Source: Phoenix dactylifera (lineage: Eukaryota; Streptophyta; Magnoliopsida; Arecales; Arecaceae). From it: 64,000 bases of DNA. The stretch covers positions 2,592,843-2,656,842 of the forward strand of contig NC_052401.1 of assembly GCF_009389715.1 (NCBI RefSeq). The letters run 5' to 3'. The notes beneath the pieces are model-generated. The model made no database searches. It saw only the letters and a list, made by a program, of their open reading frames with translations, and had not been told where the DNA came from. A program made the translations under genes and the position numbers. Positions 1-12,200 of this stretch are shown here, in pieces (within the stretch, counting starts at the first letter, position 1; the number at the start of each line of letters is the position of its first letter).

Positions 1-146
1 TTCGGAAGCCAAACCCCACCCGCTGACCGAGATGGATCTGGTCAAACCCAACTCTCCCTATTAGATAAATTATAATTATTTAGCTTCTAAAATTTCCCAT
101 CCCCACCCAATAAACCTTTGCTATTTTTGCCAATAAGCTATCTTTG

Positions 147-404
147 CGCTCTTGGAGACCGGTCATTGCTCCATAATATTCTTAGATTGCTGGAAGAGTA
201 CGGCTCTCATCATATCTATAGAAAAGCAAATAGTGCCACACATTGAGTTGCCTCATTCGTGACTCACCACTTTAAAAGTTTTATTTAGGCGGACTGTGGG
301 TCAGTGCCAGAGCCCCTATATAGTCTTTTATTTTCTAATTTTGTTAGCCACATCCACACTCGTCGTATATGAGCCGCCATTGTACAAAAAAAAAAGAAAA
401 AAAA
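147..404 (+). mobile_element. LINE 3' end (RNase H C-terminus plus poly-A)
   Basis: A 5'-truncated LINE remnant. Translated on the plus strand it keeps the C-terminal RNase H-like end seen in plant L1-type LINEs: the signature YRKANSATH, then a weakly conserved stretch, then SNFVSHIHTRRI before a stop at 370-372, followed by an A-rich tail at about 386-404. Two in-frame stops lie upstream (within the RNase H part), so it is dead. It matches four other fragments in this window, which all end in the pattern F-x-R/S-x-I-x-TR-x-I/V-stop. Family placement comes from the RNase H motif and the poly-A tail. Confidence 0.7.
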
Positions 405-1683
405 CTTAGATAATCATATGAAAATTTTTCTCCCAAATGTTTCAGTGGAAACCAATACCAGCATATGCTGGTGAGCTTGGTTTCAACTATAAAATGAATT
501 AACATTCTACTGGAATTTTGCAAAATGCAAAGCTAACCGGACCTTTCGGCGATATTGACTAGGTTTAATAAGTGTCAATAATCCATCAAGAACTTATATA
601 TTGATGTATAGTATATTAGACAATTATTTATTGTATGGCAGTCGATCATGTTTTCAGCATGTTTGTTTTTCGTAATAATAGAAAAAATTTGTAACCCATC
701 AAAATGTGATTGGCCAATAGCATAAGCAAAGGATCATGCATGTATGCTGTTTGGAGGTGCACTAAGACATCCAGAATAGTACAGAGGGCAAGCAAGAAAA
801 ACAAAGCAACAGCGTGGCATACTTGTTCTAATCCAAATTTGCTACCGGATAATCCTACCAAACCACATCACCAATTTGCTTGGAGTCATCTCTTCATGAT
901 CATATCCTAATTTACCATTAATTTCCATCAAAAACCAGGTCCACCACTTCCCCATCAAGTGCATTTGCTCCATTTTGACTTTTTTCCTCTTTTTTCCTCC
1001 ATTTCAACATCCCTCGTTCCAAACGCGCCGCCTCTAGTCCACATTTGACATGACCATACAATCTAATATTTAGTTCTAAAGAAAACTTCTTTGGAAGAGC
1101 CCTTCTCCATTTCTGGACAACAACAGTTTGAATCATCTCACCATACAATCTATATTTAGTTTCAAAGAAAACTTCTCTCGAAGACTGGATCAAACATGTT
1201 GCAAAACTGAAAATTAGAAATTCGCACAACTAATATTCTCTTCACATAAGCACGGTATTAGTGTTCTTGGCTCTAGAAAAGCCAGCTCTACATGGTTGAT
1301 AATTTTGTGTTTGGTATGGGAGGGAGAGGACTGGAATTAGGCCCGAAGCAGCAATGCAAATTGCAATTTTAAAGGACAGATGCATCCCAAAACCCGGTCA
1401 GGCCGTCGCACTCGATTCACAACACTGCCCTTTCGGAAGGAAACGTCTTTGGACTTCCTTCTCCTTGGCGCTTGGGACCGGTTGACCTGGAGAGTATCAG
1501 ATGAAGCTGTCGTCTAGGTTAGGTTAATGCTGCCAGAAACTTGAATTAAGGTTCATTTGGTAACAATCAGATTCATTTCCTGTGGGGGGGGAGGGAGGTG
1601 TCTTACAAAGTGACGAAATCATGGCGTTGTGCAGGGAAAGTCCATTGATTGACCTTCAGAAGATTTACCCGGGTGAAAACAGA
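405..1683. other. Spacer, no gene seen
   Basis: Open frames here are short and resemble nothing I recognise. The sequence is AT-rich with a slightly GC-richer patch around 1320-1500. No splice-bounded exon series, RNA gene or clear repeat end is visible. Confidence 0.5.
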
Positions 1684-1925
1684 GGTAACAAGCCCTTTTT
1701 TATTTTATTTTATTTTTATTTTCTAAAACGAATGTTTCATAGTACAAATATATCCAATAAAATTAGAAAATAATAGATTTTGGAGTACTCTATACAGCTC
1801 TCCCTTCCAGCCCACAGAGTGTCTGTAAAGTGACAGACCATATAAGCAGCTACTAAGTTCGCGGCCTGTTTGGTCTCTCTGAATACATGTTTAGCTTGAA
1901 AGGCCATCCTGTTCCTTTACTTTCG
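1684..1925 (-). mobile_element. LINE 3' end remnant (minus strand)
   Basis: On the minus strand this reads an RNase H C-terminal fragment (HVFRETKQAANLVAAYM, then TLWAG) of the same LINE family as the copies at 147, 8051, 19396 and 51931. The 3' tail is the T-rich run at about 1697-1722 on the plus strand. The frame breaks before the family's usual end. It is 5'-truncated, as usual for LINE insertions. Confidence 0.6.
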
Positions 1926-3260
1926 GATCAGTCATTTTACTTTCTCTCTCTCTCTTCTTAAATTGGAGCGTCCCGAAATGGCAAGATCGCCCACAAATGG
2001 AATTTAGAGTAGCACTCCTCAAGTTAAAATCCAGAAAGAATTAAATAAGCCGTTCGCCATTCAATCACCGGTTGACCCAAGTAATCACTAAACCTGGCGT
2101 ATCCACAGAGATCCGGCAGTTAGAGGTTGTGGTCCTTAAGTTCAAAGGCTCTGGTTTTCTATTATCAGAATTCAGAAGATATATATATATATATAACCTG
2201 ATGAATTACTAAAATGAACATTTCACCCGGGCATGGAAATGTGGATTAACTTGATTCTGCAACACTGATTTCATCATGCCATATATATTAAGTAATACAA
2301 CTACATAGTATGGGATCAGCCCAAAGGAACGCTGCATCCGCCAAAGCATAAAAGGAAATGCAGTAGGTTCTGGTCACAAATAAAACATCTGAAGAAACCA
2401 TAAGAGACAATTCCGTCAATGTTCATCAATTACTACATAAATTCACGAGTTTCTCATCACAGGACTGAGATACCTGCTGCACTTCCACGTAAAGCTCTTT
2501 TTTTTTTTTAATTGCTAGCAAACAAAAACCTAATATGTAAGCGAGCAAAAGAATTCTTTGGAGAAAAACCATCTACTCAAGCTAAATTATCCGACTGCTC
2601 TATTATCTCATAAAAATGGGAAGAAACACATGTTGATGAAACCATATGCAATGTTGTCAAGTGATAACTACGGCTTTGTACTTGCTTGATTTCTTGGAAA
2701 GGAGATGCCACTTACAGAGAATCAACTGGCTTTAGGAATGAGGGTGTGACAACCAAATGCAATCGACCTATATGAAGGTTAAAGCTTCATGTACCAGTTA
2801 AATTTAGGAAATTGTTTGGTGCACCTTCACTATAGTTCATTTTTACTGGCTTACTGTGTCAGAACAACAGCACTGTAAAGGCCACCAAGAGTGCATATTC
2901 AAATTGTGAGGCAGGAATATTGGTGCAGTAACAGCCCTTCTTTCTGCTGAGGTAACAGATTGCCAGACTTCATAATCTCTGCATCAATCCCAAAGTTTGT
3001 TACAAAAATAGTCATGATACAACTTACTTTTGTTAAGAAGACTGCAACATTCTAAACTACCTTCATATGGAGCAGATGACTGGTATTATACAAGAGCTGG
3101 CCCTCATTTTCTTTTACTAGTCTCGATTTATTTATACCATGCTTTCATCCATGCAGGCAGGTTCTTGTGTATGTCTAGATGCATGTCAAAAATGTGTACA
3201 CAATACTCCTTGTGCAATGTGAAATTATTTGTAAGAATGTAACCTACCTTTAAGTGCACT
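1926..3260. other. Spacer downstream of the PTP1-like locus
   Basis: AT-rich sequence that lies 3' of the minus-strand phosphatase remnant and may include its former 3' UTR. There is a short (AT)n at about 2179-2195. No coding exon could be supported. Confidence 0.4.
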
Positions 3261-4017
3261 TTATTGTTGATTGGATTTTAACACAAGGCCTTCCAGTTCA
3301 TCAACAATTGCAGCATAGCAAAAGAAAAATTGCTCCTGAAAATTACCAAACAAGACAAAAAAATTCAGCTATTCTATAAGTCAAATAAAAAGTGTTTTCA
3401 CAATGTACTATATTTTAGTTTTAGATTTTGATGCAACAATTTTCTGATAAGTATTGGACAATTTAACAGTTTGTAAAATCATGGGTAAAATATTTTTCTG
3501 TTATTCAGAATCAGTACTCAAATCTTTCATATTTGCATAAATTATCCATGGCTAATGATCTTAGCAATCTTCAGTTTCATGTAATAAAATTGGGACCTTC
3601 AAAAAAATTTTGTTTTAATATCACATTAGAATCATTGATTTCCTACTCGAAAGTTTCAAACTTCAGTTGCTGATCCAGTTACTTTATATGATATCTTTTC
3701 CTTTTTGCATAATATATTTGTTTCTTATGAACTATCCTTAATTTTCTTATGTAAACAGCAAAATCATATAATTATTTTTTAAAAAACAGTCTGAACTAAA
3801 ATCTATATAAAAATACAAGAAAGAAGAAATACCATTGTCTGAACCATCCCAATCCGCTGAGATCCAAATTGGGTAATAGTTTTAACAAGATCTAAAGAAG
3901 ACATATCGCCGATAAGGATCCTTTGGATGGTATTATGAATTGTACAGTATGTACCAGTCGTTCCAATACCTGCACTAAGCCAAAAGAACATGACCCTATC
4001 AGATGGAGTATATTATA

Positions 4018-4188
4018 TGTTGGAAAAACCAGTTCGGTCCACCCATGATGGTTCAACCAAACCGGTTAACCAAGAGACATGTTTTTTGTTCATGTCCAAA
4101 GACATGATCTTCCATGTCCAAAAGAGATGTCTTTCCAAAGACATCTCTCCAGCCCTTAAACTGTCTATAGACAGTTATGCATTAAAGC

Positions 4189-4235
<47 letters not shown>

Positions 4236-4481
4236 GGCTTCATTTTGTAAAGGGTGTCGGTTAAGAGAAAGGAAAGAAAACCATAAGAAAATAAGAGAAA
4301 AGAATGAAAAAAAAGAAAAAAAAAATTCTAGAAATTCTCTGCAAGTGTCTTGGGCATTTAGGTTGCGGAAAACAGTAGATTTTCATTGGTGAAATCCGTT
4401 CCTTGACCAGTGAATCGAACCAAAGGAAGAAATCTGTAAGTGATCCAGAATTCTTGCTTCTGTAAATGTGTTTATCTTTCA
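4018..4481. mobile_element. Solo LTR (probably Copia type) with 5-bp target duplication
   Basis: A 464-bp block begins TGTTGG and ends TTTCA. It is flanked by identical 5-bp direct repeats TTATA at 4013-4017 and 4482-4486, the footprint of LTR-retrotransposon integration. No internal region is present, so it is a solo LTR left by LTR-LTR recombination. It contains a (TA)n(TG)n microsatellite at about 4189-4232. It lies inside the intron of the PTP1-like locus between the exons ending at 4534 and starting at 3974. The perfect target duplication suggests a moderate or young age. Orientation was not determined. Confidence 0.75.
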
Positions 4482-6110
4482 TTATAAAATATGCATATTG
4501 AAATGAAGTAGGCTATCAATCTAAAGTTTAAACCTGCAATGCACAACTACAGGGCCAAGATCAGCGGGACATGGTACATCCTCTTCAGAATTTCCCCAAC
4601 AGAGACAGTATCACAAGGCACCCCATGATCAGGCCATTCAGGATACTGAATGTGGAGAACAGGCAGGGCAAACTCCTCCAACTACAAGAAACAGAACAAG
4701 CAAATGAACTTTATTTAAAAGGACACAAATTTCGCGAGCAAGGAAAAGGCTTCTGATAAAATAGTATGAAAGTAAAACCAGATCTGGAGATGTGAATGCA
4801 TATGTGTGCATGTATATGTTACTTTCTTAAAATAAAGAAGAGTATATATGTGATTTTATCACAAGACTACATTATTATGAGCAAGCAGATGGAGATTTTA
4901 TTAAGTAAAGAAAGTTTGCATATTGCTGATGAATGAAATGAAACTGAAAATAAGATTCACTTTTAACTTCAATGTGTCAGCTAAGACACACATGCCCCTG
5001 TGACTCTACCCTCCAATGCTTGATTCTGAACATCTCAAGCTGATGAACTCAGAAAACGAAGAATGATCTCTGAACACTCTGGGTAGCTTCAATGAACTCA
5101 TTGGCCAAATCTACCAGTCCAAAGGGCAAGCCTCAATAAAGAAGACATTTGGCATCACAAATAGCAACAGCATAGCATATCTTCCTTCTATGCAACTAGG
5201 AAAAAAAACAATTTAGGCATTTCCCTATACTATTAGAATACCCCTCATGACTAATACCAAGCCCTCCTCCCCACTTGGCTGCACCTCACACCCCTCTCCA
5301 ACAAAAAAAACACAGAGAGAGACAGAAAAAGGATAAGGACACATGATAATGAGGATACCTACATGGATGAACTCGTACTATAAAATTAAAATTTCTAGAT
5401 ATAGACACTATCTCATATGCACGCATTTATTGTAACCACCATTCATTTTATTCAGAACAAATTATCTCTCCATGGCTTGTAGAAAAGCAACAACTGATGA
5501 ATAATGCTGTTTTAACAAAAATGTAAATTTATTTATACAAAAATTTGCAACTGCAGTTTAAAGGTGAAAAACCATAGCATCTAATTTTTCCTATTGAATT
5601 CATTTTATCTCTTTGCACTTCGCCTCCAAGCAACGCAGCACTGACGAAGACTTATTGATTCTTGTATTCTTAGTGAAAACATTTGTTCTTCCAAATTCTC
5701 TCAGCCCATTCTCTGTTTGAAAATAATCAGCACATTTTTTCATCATCTGCCATTATTTGGAAATGAGATGACTGTTTGATTTCTAGAACCTAATAACGAC
5801 AATCAGTGGAATCAAAGAGAAACTGCGGGATGCAGTTACAATATGAAGCATAAAAAGAATATCGATGCCATACATAAAGCACTAACACAACCGAAAGGGA
5901 TGATGCAGGGCATTTCGATTTATACAAGGCAATCATGAAACTACACTATAATAATGACATTAATTCCAACTGAAGAAGGGAACTGAAATGAAAGTAGCAG
6001 CAGCACACAATAGAGTCACTCAAAGTTAGCAGATGAAAGCTCTCTAATACTCAAACACCTTATAAATAAATAGGAGATCGGTTCACTTCATCTATTTTCT
6101 TTCTTTCTAG

Positions 6111-6214
6111 CAGCAGGAGGTTTAGCAAGACACGACAAAAGGGGATATATGCGCTCTCTCAAGCAGATAAGAACAAGACCATACTCGAAGTCGAGCTCTT
6201 TTACATCTTCCAAG
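6111..6214 (+). other. Exon-like segment of unknown identity
   Basis: A 104-nt stretch bounded by a strong polypyrimidine-tract acceptor (TTCTTTCTTTCTAG) and a good donor (AAG|GTATGA) on the plus strand. Two plus frames are open. The minus strand is also open over this region, from a possible acceptor at 6283 to a stop at 6088-6090. It lies where the PTP1-like locus should have its missing exon, but neither strand resembles that phosphatase. It could be a noncoding exon, an exon of an unrecognised gene, or chance. Confidence 0.2.
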
Positions 6215-6572
6215 GTATGAAAATAGCAGCTGTCAAACTGCTTCAAATTAAATAATGTGGCAAGAATCTTATTATATGCACACCTGATGGTCGTACATGC
6301 ATATATGGACTGTCAGCTTAGAGTATCAATACCCACAGATATTAAGTTTTCAAGAACTTCAAACATAACTTGAATGGAGTCTAACAGCATGAAGCAGAAG
6401 CATGAGCAAGAGCAGATAACATATGAAAGCAGGAAAGTAGCAACCCTAGAGACAAGGACTCAAAGGAGTCACTGACAAAATACTACTGTTCCAATATAAG
6501 ATGTTTACCTAGTATTATTATGTAAGATACTATTGTCCAAACAGTTTGCTGACTTTACTTAAAAAATATCAA

Positions 6573-6930
6573 AAAAAAAAAAGGAGTGGGCCCCTGTTTT
6601 GTTTCAAAAAAGGGGCAGCCCCTACAGCCGGTTGCTTGGGGAGAAGATGAGGGCTTTCAAGCCCTCTCTCCCCCTCATAGCCTCTCCTTTCTTTTTTTTG
6701 GGGGGGGGAAGTTGCTTAGCGGTCCAAAGTTAGACCCGTTTATAACGAATAGTCGCTGTTGACTGTTCTTACCCGTTTTTTTTTTTCCACCTTTCCTCTC
6801 TCTCTTTTTCTCTCTTTCTCCATCTCTTGCCGGATTTTTTGAACCGGGGGGCAGAACCAAGCTTGTCCACCCTCCATACGGTCCAGTATGCACTAAACTA
6901 GGCAATTCAGAGTAGTACAGCATTCCTTAC
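6573..6930. other. GC-richer insertion-like block with homopolymers
   Basis: Within the AT-rich PTP1-like locus this block has an abrupt base shift, a short palindrome GGGGCAGCCCC at about 6612-6622, and long T, G and pyrimidine runs (T8G9 near 6692-6708, T11 near 6776-6786). It behaves like an inserted element, but no terminal repeats or coding domain identify it. Confidence 0.3.
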
Positions 6931-7769
6931 ATATCAATATGCAGCAATTGCCATATCTTTGGCATATGGTCTCGAATTGGAGAAGTGACAATTAAAATAA
7001 AATCTGAGCGAACTCAGAGTGTTCAGAGATAGTAACTTAGTAACTTGTACCGTGACGAAGCTTGCATTGATATAACCACTCCCTAGAGATTTGATGTTAC
7101 TAGAACCGAGAATGACTCTGGTGTTGTCAACTGAAAAGAGAGAAGAAAACAAAAATCAAGCAGATTTGTATATTAAATAATTTTGAAGATGGTCACTGCA
7201 GAGAAATGTGATGTTTGATTTTCTGAAATGACTTCAACTTATGAATCAAGAACGATGCAAACAAAATGGAAATTACATGGCTTGACATCTATATAACGAT
7301 TTTTGTTCAAATTGGCATCTTGAAGAGCCAATCTGCACCTTCTCACCATCTCAGCCTTTGTTAACCTCATTTCCTGGAAATATAAAAGCACTTATAATGA
7401 ATTGCAAACTTTGAGGAGCACTTAGAAGCAAACAGAGATCATGTTATGGTGCATAGTGCATATTGCGGTACCAATATGTAACGACCCATACAAGGATCCA
7501 TGCAAGTATATATTTAGTCCAACATTAGTTATTCGCCAGAAAGATCTTAAGTGCTTGTATAGGACTAAAAAAATCAAAAAAATATCTTTTGTTTTTAGTT
7601 ATTTTGGGTGAGGTCTTAGATTGTGACAAATGCCATCCGAGTGGTCCCTGCCTATGGCCCTTGTGGACTAGTATTAGCTCATTGAGGCTGACCACGATCC
7701 AATTATGGTATTTATGATTATATGTAAATATATTTAGATCCTTAGCTTGATGAGAATACCATGCCTTAA

Positions 7770-7774
<5 letters not shown>

Positions 7775-7821
<47 letters not shown>
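7775..7821. repeat. (AG)n microsatellite
   Basis: About 47 bp of uninterrupted AG dinucleotides between the PTP1-like remnant and the YY1 gene. Confidence 0.9.
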
Positions 7822-7824
<3 letters not shown>

Positions 7825-8050
7825 ATAAGGACCTATGCGAGCATGGTTTATCTATGCAAAATTAAGGAACTCAAAAAAAAAAAAAATACATCCTATCTAG
7901 CCATTTAGGATGTAGTCATGGACTCTAATAGTACTATATATGATATTGTATCAAGATATCTAACAGTATATAATAGCTTCACTACACTGCAACGAACAAA
8001 TAGATAGAAAAACTTAAGATTTCAGGCATGTCGTCATTAAAAAAAGTACT

Positions 8051-8220
8051 GGTCTTTTTTTTTTTTTTGGGCTAGAACGGGTGATTCATATCTGACGAGT
8101 ACGAATATTTCCAATAAAATCAGAAAACAAAATATTTTGGAGTGTTCGAAATAATTCTCCATCCTCAGTCCACATGGTACTATCTGTATGGCTGATCACA
8201 TAGATGGCCATCCAAACTGC
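8051..8220 (-). mobile_element. LINE 3' end remnant (minus strand)
   Basis: The minus-strand reading gives TMWTEDGELFRTLQNILF, then SDFIGNIRTRQI and a stop, matching the RNase H C-terminus of the LINE copy at 19396-19611 (DGELPLALRGILFF, then HTRQV and stop). The tail is the T run at about 8054-8068 on the plus strand. It is severely 5'-truncated but open over the retained part. Confidence 0.7.
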
Positions 8221-9209
8221 TGCTTTATTGGCTTTATGAAAAATATTCTTGTTCTAAAAAAAGAGGAGAAGAAGAGAGGAGGAGGAGGGTACTGGTCACC
8301 TTTTAAGGCACAAACTTCTAACTCAACTTTTCTGTAAGATATGATGAACTTGATCTTAGTCGAATGGTGCTGGCATGTTGACAAATCCTTAAAAAGTCAC
8401 ATCAATGTACCTTTAGATTGTCCAATAGAAGAGTAGCATTTAGAGGAAGAATCGGTTTTAACCCTACCAAAGTTTTGACCTCCCTTGCACTGAGAAATAT
8501 TAAAAATGTGTAGCAATCCTAATAGGTTAATGATATAAAGTTCATTATCTTATGCAGGTAAAATTTTTTAAATAAAACATTAAAAAAATACATATTTTTT
8601 TATTATTTAGTGCATAAGTTACGAATTCTCAAATTATATAAATTTTGGTATACATATATTTTAAAAATCGTAGGTCACATCTTACTTCCCCAATCATCAA
8701 AATTGGATTCCTGTTATCCCATCAGGATATGACTTCATCTCACTTAAAATCCAGTCATCAACATATAAAAATAACAAACACCACACACGTGCTTGTGCTG
8801 CATGGCTGTTGCCAGGTCAAATTTCCATGGCCTTTATCCGATCTGGGCTTGTCAACCGGATCCCAGGGTATTATTTAATAAGATCTAGGAAAAGGTGAGT
8901 CCAAGGGGAGGTGAGACGCTAGAAGCCAGGGGGATCAATTCATGGCGGCCTTTCCTCCCCTATCAGGGCTTCCTGCTACTCTTATTAGTCGATTCCACCG
9001 GTCACGTGGACTCCCCCACCCAAGCTCCTCCTCTGTGCCTCCTCTTCCTCCACTCGCGATTCGAACTCGTTCTTCCCCTTCTTCTTCCTAACCCTAACCT
9101 TAGATCTCCTTCGATCGCCCGTCCGCCATTAATCTTCTCGGCAAGAGAGGGGAGAAAAGAGAAGCAGAAGAGGGGGTGGGGGTGGTGGGGGGGTGGGGAG
9201 GAGATAGAG

Positions 9210-12200
9210 ATGGATCTTCAGACGAACCACTCCATGTTCGAGAGGCGGCCGCCCGCCAAAGATCGGGCCCCCGCCGTCCGGTGGTTCAAGGAATGGTGCG
9301 TTCGCGCCTCTTGTGATTTTGGTTTAGGGACTAGGGTTTTCTTGTGATGATCGCTTGGCGTGGCGTAGGGTTTGCGGGAAGTTTGGGGATGTAGCTTGTA
9401 TCGTGTAAGAAAAAAGAAAGAAGAAAAACCGATTCGTTGGCAAATGTTTTGATGAGTCTGATTGATTTCCTTTGGGGTTCTTTGATCTAGGGTTCCGCAG
9501 GAAGTGGTGGCGACTGGTGGAAAGTGCTCTCTTTTGAAGTGGGTTACAGGTATCTTTAACCCTGCGATTATGAGGATTAGGGTTCTCTTTTCGATTGATG
9601 AAAGGTTAATTTTCTCGTTGTGAACTGATGGGATCTGAAAGAGTGCTATTTCTTCTCTTTTTATGCGCATTTCACAAGGTGATGGAACTTGTTCAGGGCA
9701 GGGTTGGGTATGTTAATCAAAATAGCCCATTTTCTAGGTTATTTGGGATAACTCGGATAGTTAATATTAAGGTCCGTCGTACCAGTACCGGTCGGTGTAC
9801 CGATGGCGGCCCGGACCGGTATGTACCGATCCCGTATCAGTACGTACCGGTGCCGAACCGATCCCATACCGGTACGGCAGTTCTATCGGTTTGTTTTTCG
9901 ATGAAAAGCTTTCGGTACCGAATCCCCCGCTGATCCAGTACCGGCCCTAGCCCGGACCGGATTGTACAGGCCGGTATGGCATACTCTGGTTAATATAATA
10001 TTATAAACATTCAAAAACCAACATTCTGTGTTGATCATTGAGAAAGCAGTTTGGGTATAAGAATAATCGTTAACCAAAGAACATGGGAATTGAGCACCTT
10101 TTATCTTGTCGCAGCTAGTTTACTGAATGGTTCTTGGCACAAAGTTTTTATAGAAACTTGGGTAAATCTGCACACCCAAAAGGATTTTTTCAATTTGAAA
10201 GCAATAAGACTTATTAGTATTTATTGGTAGGATCGATAATGGGAGCAAATTAAAGTCTTAAAAGTTGCTTATGTGAAGCATTGGGGAAAAATGGGGAGGC
10301 TATCTTTATGCTTGTGAGCATTTTGATGAAGCATGGAGTGATAATATTCAAATTCCTGGCTTAGGAGGTCTTTCTGCTGGTTGGTTTGGCAATGATTTCT
10401 ATGTGGCTATTAATTATTTCTCGCTTGTCCTTATATATTTTACATCTGTACGCAAGTTTTCAAATGCTGGAAGAGCTATATGTGGCCAGCCAAATGTTTG
10501 ATGGCATGTTTATCTAGATATTTATTGATGTCTCTTGCAAAGTTAGCACTTAGCTTCTCCCATCGTGTATCCAGGTTTGTTGTTTCCTTAATAATTGATA
10601 TGTAACCAAGGAACGGAACAATAGTGGACATGTTTAAGCATCTGCATTAGCTTGTCTTGCCTGATTGATATCTAATTAGTCCCCCTTTTTTAATACATGT
10701 TCTAGAGGATATGCTAAAGACTCTGAGAGAGAAATCTAAGGAACCACAAGCAGAAGAGCCAAAAACTGAACCAACCACTGAAGTTCTTTTCCTCTGCAGC
10801 TATGAAGGTTGTGGAAAAACATTCGTTGATGTAGGGGTTTTAAGGAAACATGCTCACATTCATGGAGAGAGGCAATATGTTTGCCATTATGAAGGCTGTG
10901 GAAAGGTAATGCTCATCATTATTGTTCAATGTTACTTTTGAAATGTAAGTATTTTGCATTACTCAACACCATTCTCCATATCAAATGAGTAAAAGAGTTC
11001 AACTAACTGCAGACTCAACTGCTCATCCTTAACATATACAATTTAATGTGTGCTGAATTGTTTTATATACATAACATATATGGATATTTACGTTTCCCCC
11101 CGTTTGTTCACTTTTTTTTTTAGTTCGTATATGTTATGTTGTTACTTTAATGTCTTCAACCTAAGATGATAAAATGCACTTGATCTAGATGTTAAGTTTT
11201 CAATAAGATGTATACCCGCTCTCCTCTTGAAATTTAAAAAGTTCTGTTCTTCGTTAGATGATCTTGTTTCATCCACATATTGTTTGATTATGTTCCTTTT
11301 CACTGTGATTGTGGCCCAATTGATTGCTAGGGACGTAACATTATATTTAACTTCCAGATTGTAGAATGCTTTTTTTTTGTTTTTTTGCTTTCTTGCATTT
11401 TTCTTCTTTGATATCGGCCATTCACTGCATCTTATATCTTGCTGGTGTAGTTTCCCATTTTACCCATCAATACTAATATTTATCATGCAAGAGTTACTGT
11501 GAAATATCCTAATAAAATATTGATCAATCAAGTCAATTCTCAAGTTACTTCTAAGATTCATGTTTATGCTTTGCAGAAATTCTTAGATAGTTCCAAGTTG
11601 AAAAGACATTTTCTTACTCATACGGGAGAAAGGGATTTTATATGTCCTTATGAAGGCTGTGGTAAGGTAGTTATCTTGTCCATTTTTCCATACACTTCTC
11701 ACATTCTTTTGTTGTGGTGAAAAACCATCCTGATTATTTTTTCCATTCTTGTTGCTTGGGTACTTCTTGTTTTGGATAATGGGATGATTATCTATATGTT
11801 GGTGTTTGATTTTTTTTCTAAATATTTAACCATCATAATACGGTTTGGTGCCCAATTAGTTTTTTAGAACGATAAGAAATATATCAAAATTAAATAAGAA
11901 AGAGAAGATAACAAGGAGAATAAATGCAGAACAATTTGGAACTTTTTGTCATTCTATCAAGAAAATGATCGACTAAAAGCCAGATGATGTAGATTTAACA
12001 AATTAAAGTCTTCCCTTCCGATTTAATTTAAAGTGATATCAAAATAAGAGGAGAAAAGCTCTTTAAAATTTTGTTTTATAAAGATGTTCCAAGTCAACCT
12101 CAGGTTGAGTCTTTTCAATTCATATTTTGCATCAGTTCTAATAAAAAAATATGGGATTAGAAAATTATTTTTATTTGAAGATAAGACATCTGGATTTAAA

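Larger units (their letters stand above)
3261..7373 (-). pseudogene. PTP1: PTP1-like protein tyrosine phosphatase, broken
   Basis: Plant PTP1 is a cytosolic tyrosine phosphatase that dephosphorylates MAP kinases. Five minus-strand exons can be recognised, in coding order: 7373-7277 (ends NKNRYIDVKP), 7130-7051 (FDNTRVIL...GYINASFVT), 4681-4534 (HIQYPEWPDHGVP ... VVVHCS), 3974-3833 ([10 protein letters not shown] ... QRIGMVQTM) and 3335-3261 (EQFFFCYAAIVDELEGL, stop TAA). All have GT-AG borders and matching phases. Three faults make it a probable pseudogene. A base is missing just before ADLGPVVVHC in the third exon. The catalytic signature HCSAGIGRTG reads [10 protein letters not shown], so the phosphate-binding Arg is lost while Cys remains. 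The exon(s) that should encode about 95 residues between ASFVT and HIQYPEW (the ATQGPL and GDYF region), and the N-terminal exon, were not found. A solo LTR sits in the intron between catalytic Cys and the former Arg. The family call is firm; inactivity is inferred. Confidence 0.85.

Noticed and set aside
3990-4392. Open frames over the TA/TG repeat and purine-rich stretch
   Set aside because: They lie within the solo LTR and its microsatellite; low complexity, no domain.
8895-9670. 150-codon frames on both strands around the YY1 5' end
   Set aside because: They overlap the YY1 5' UTR, exon 1 and intron 1; the spliced zinc-finger gene explains the coding signal.
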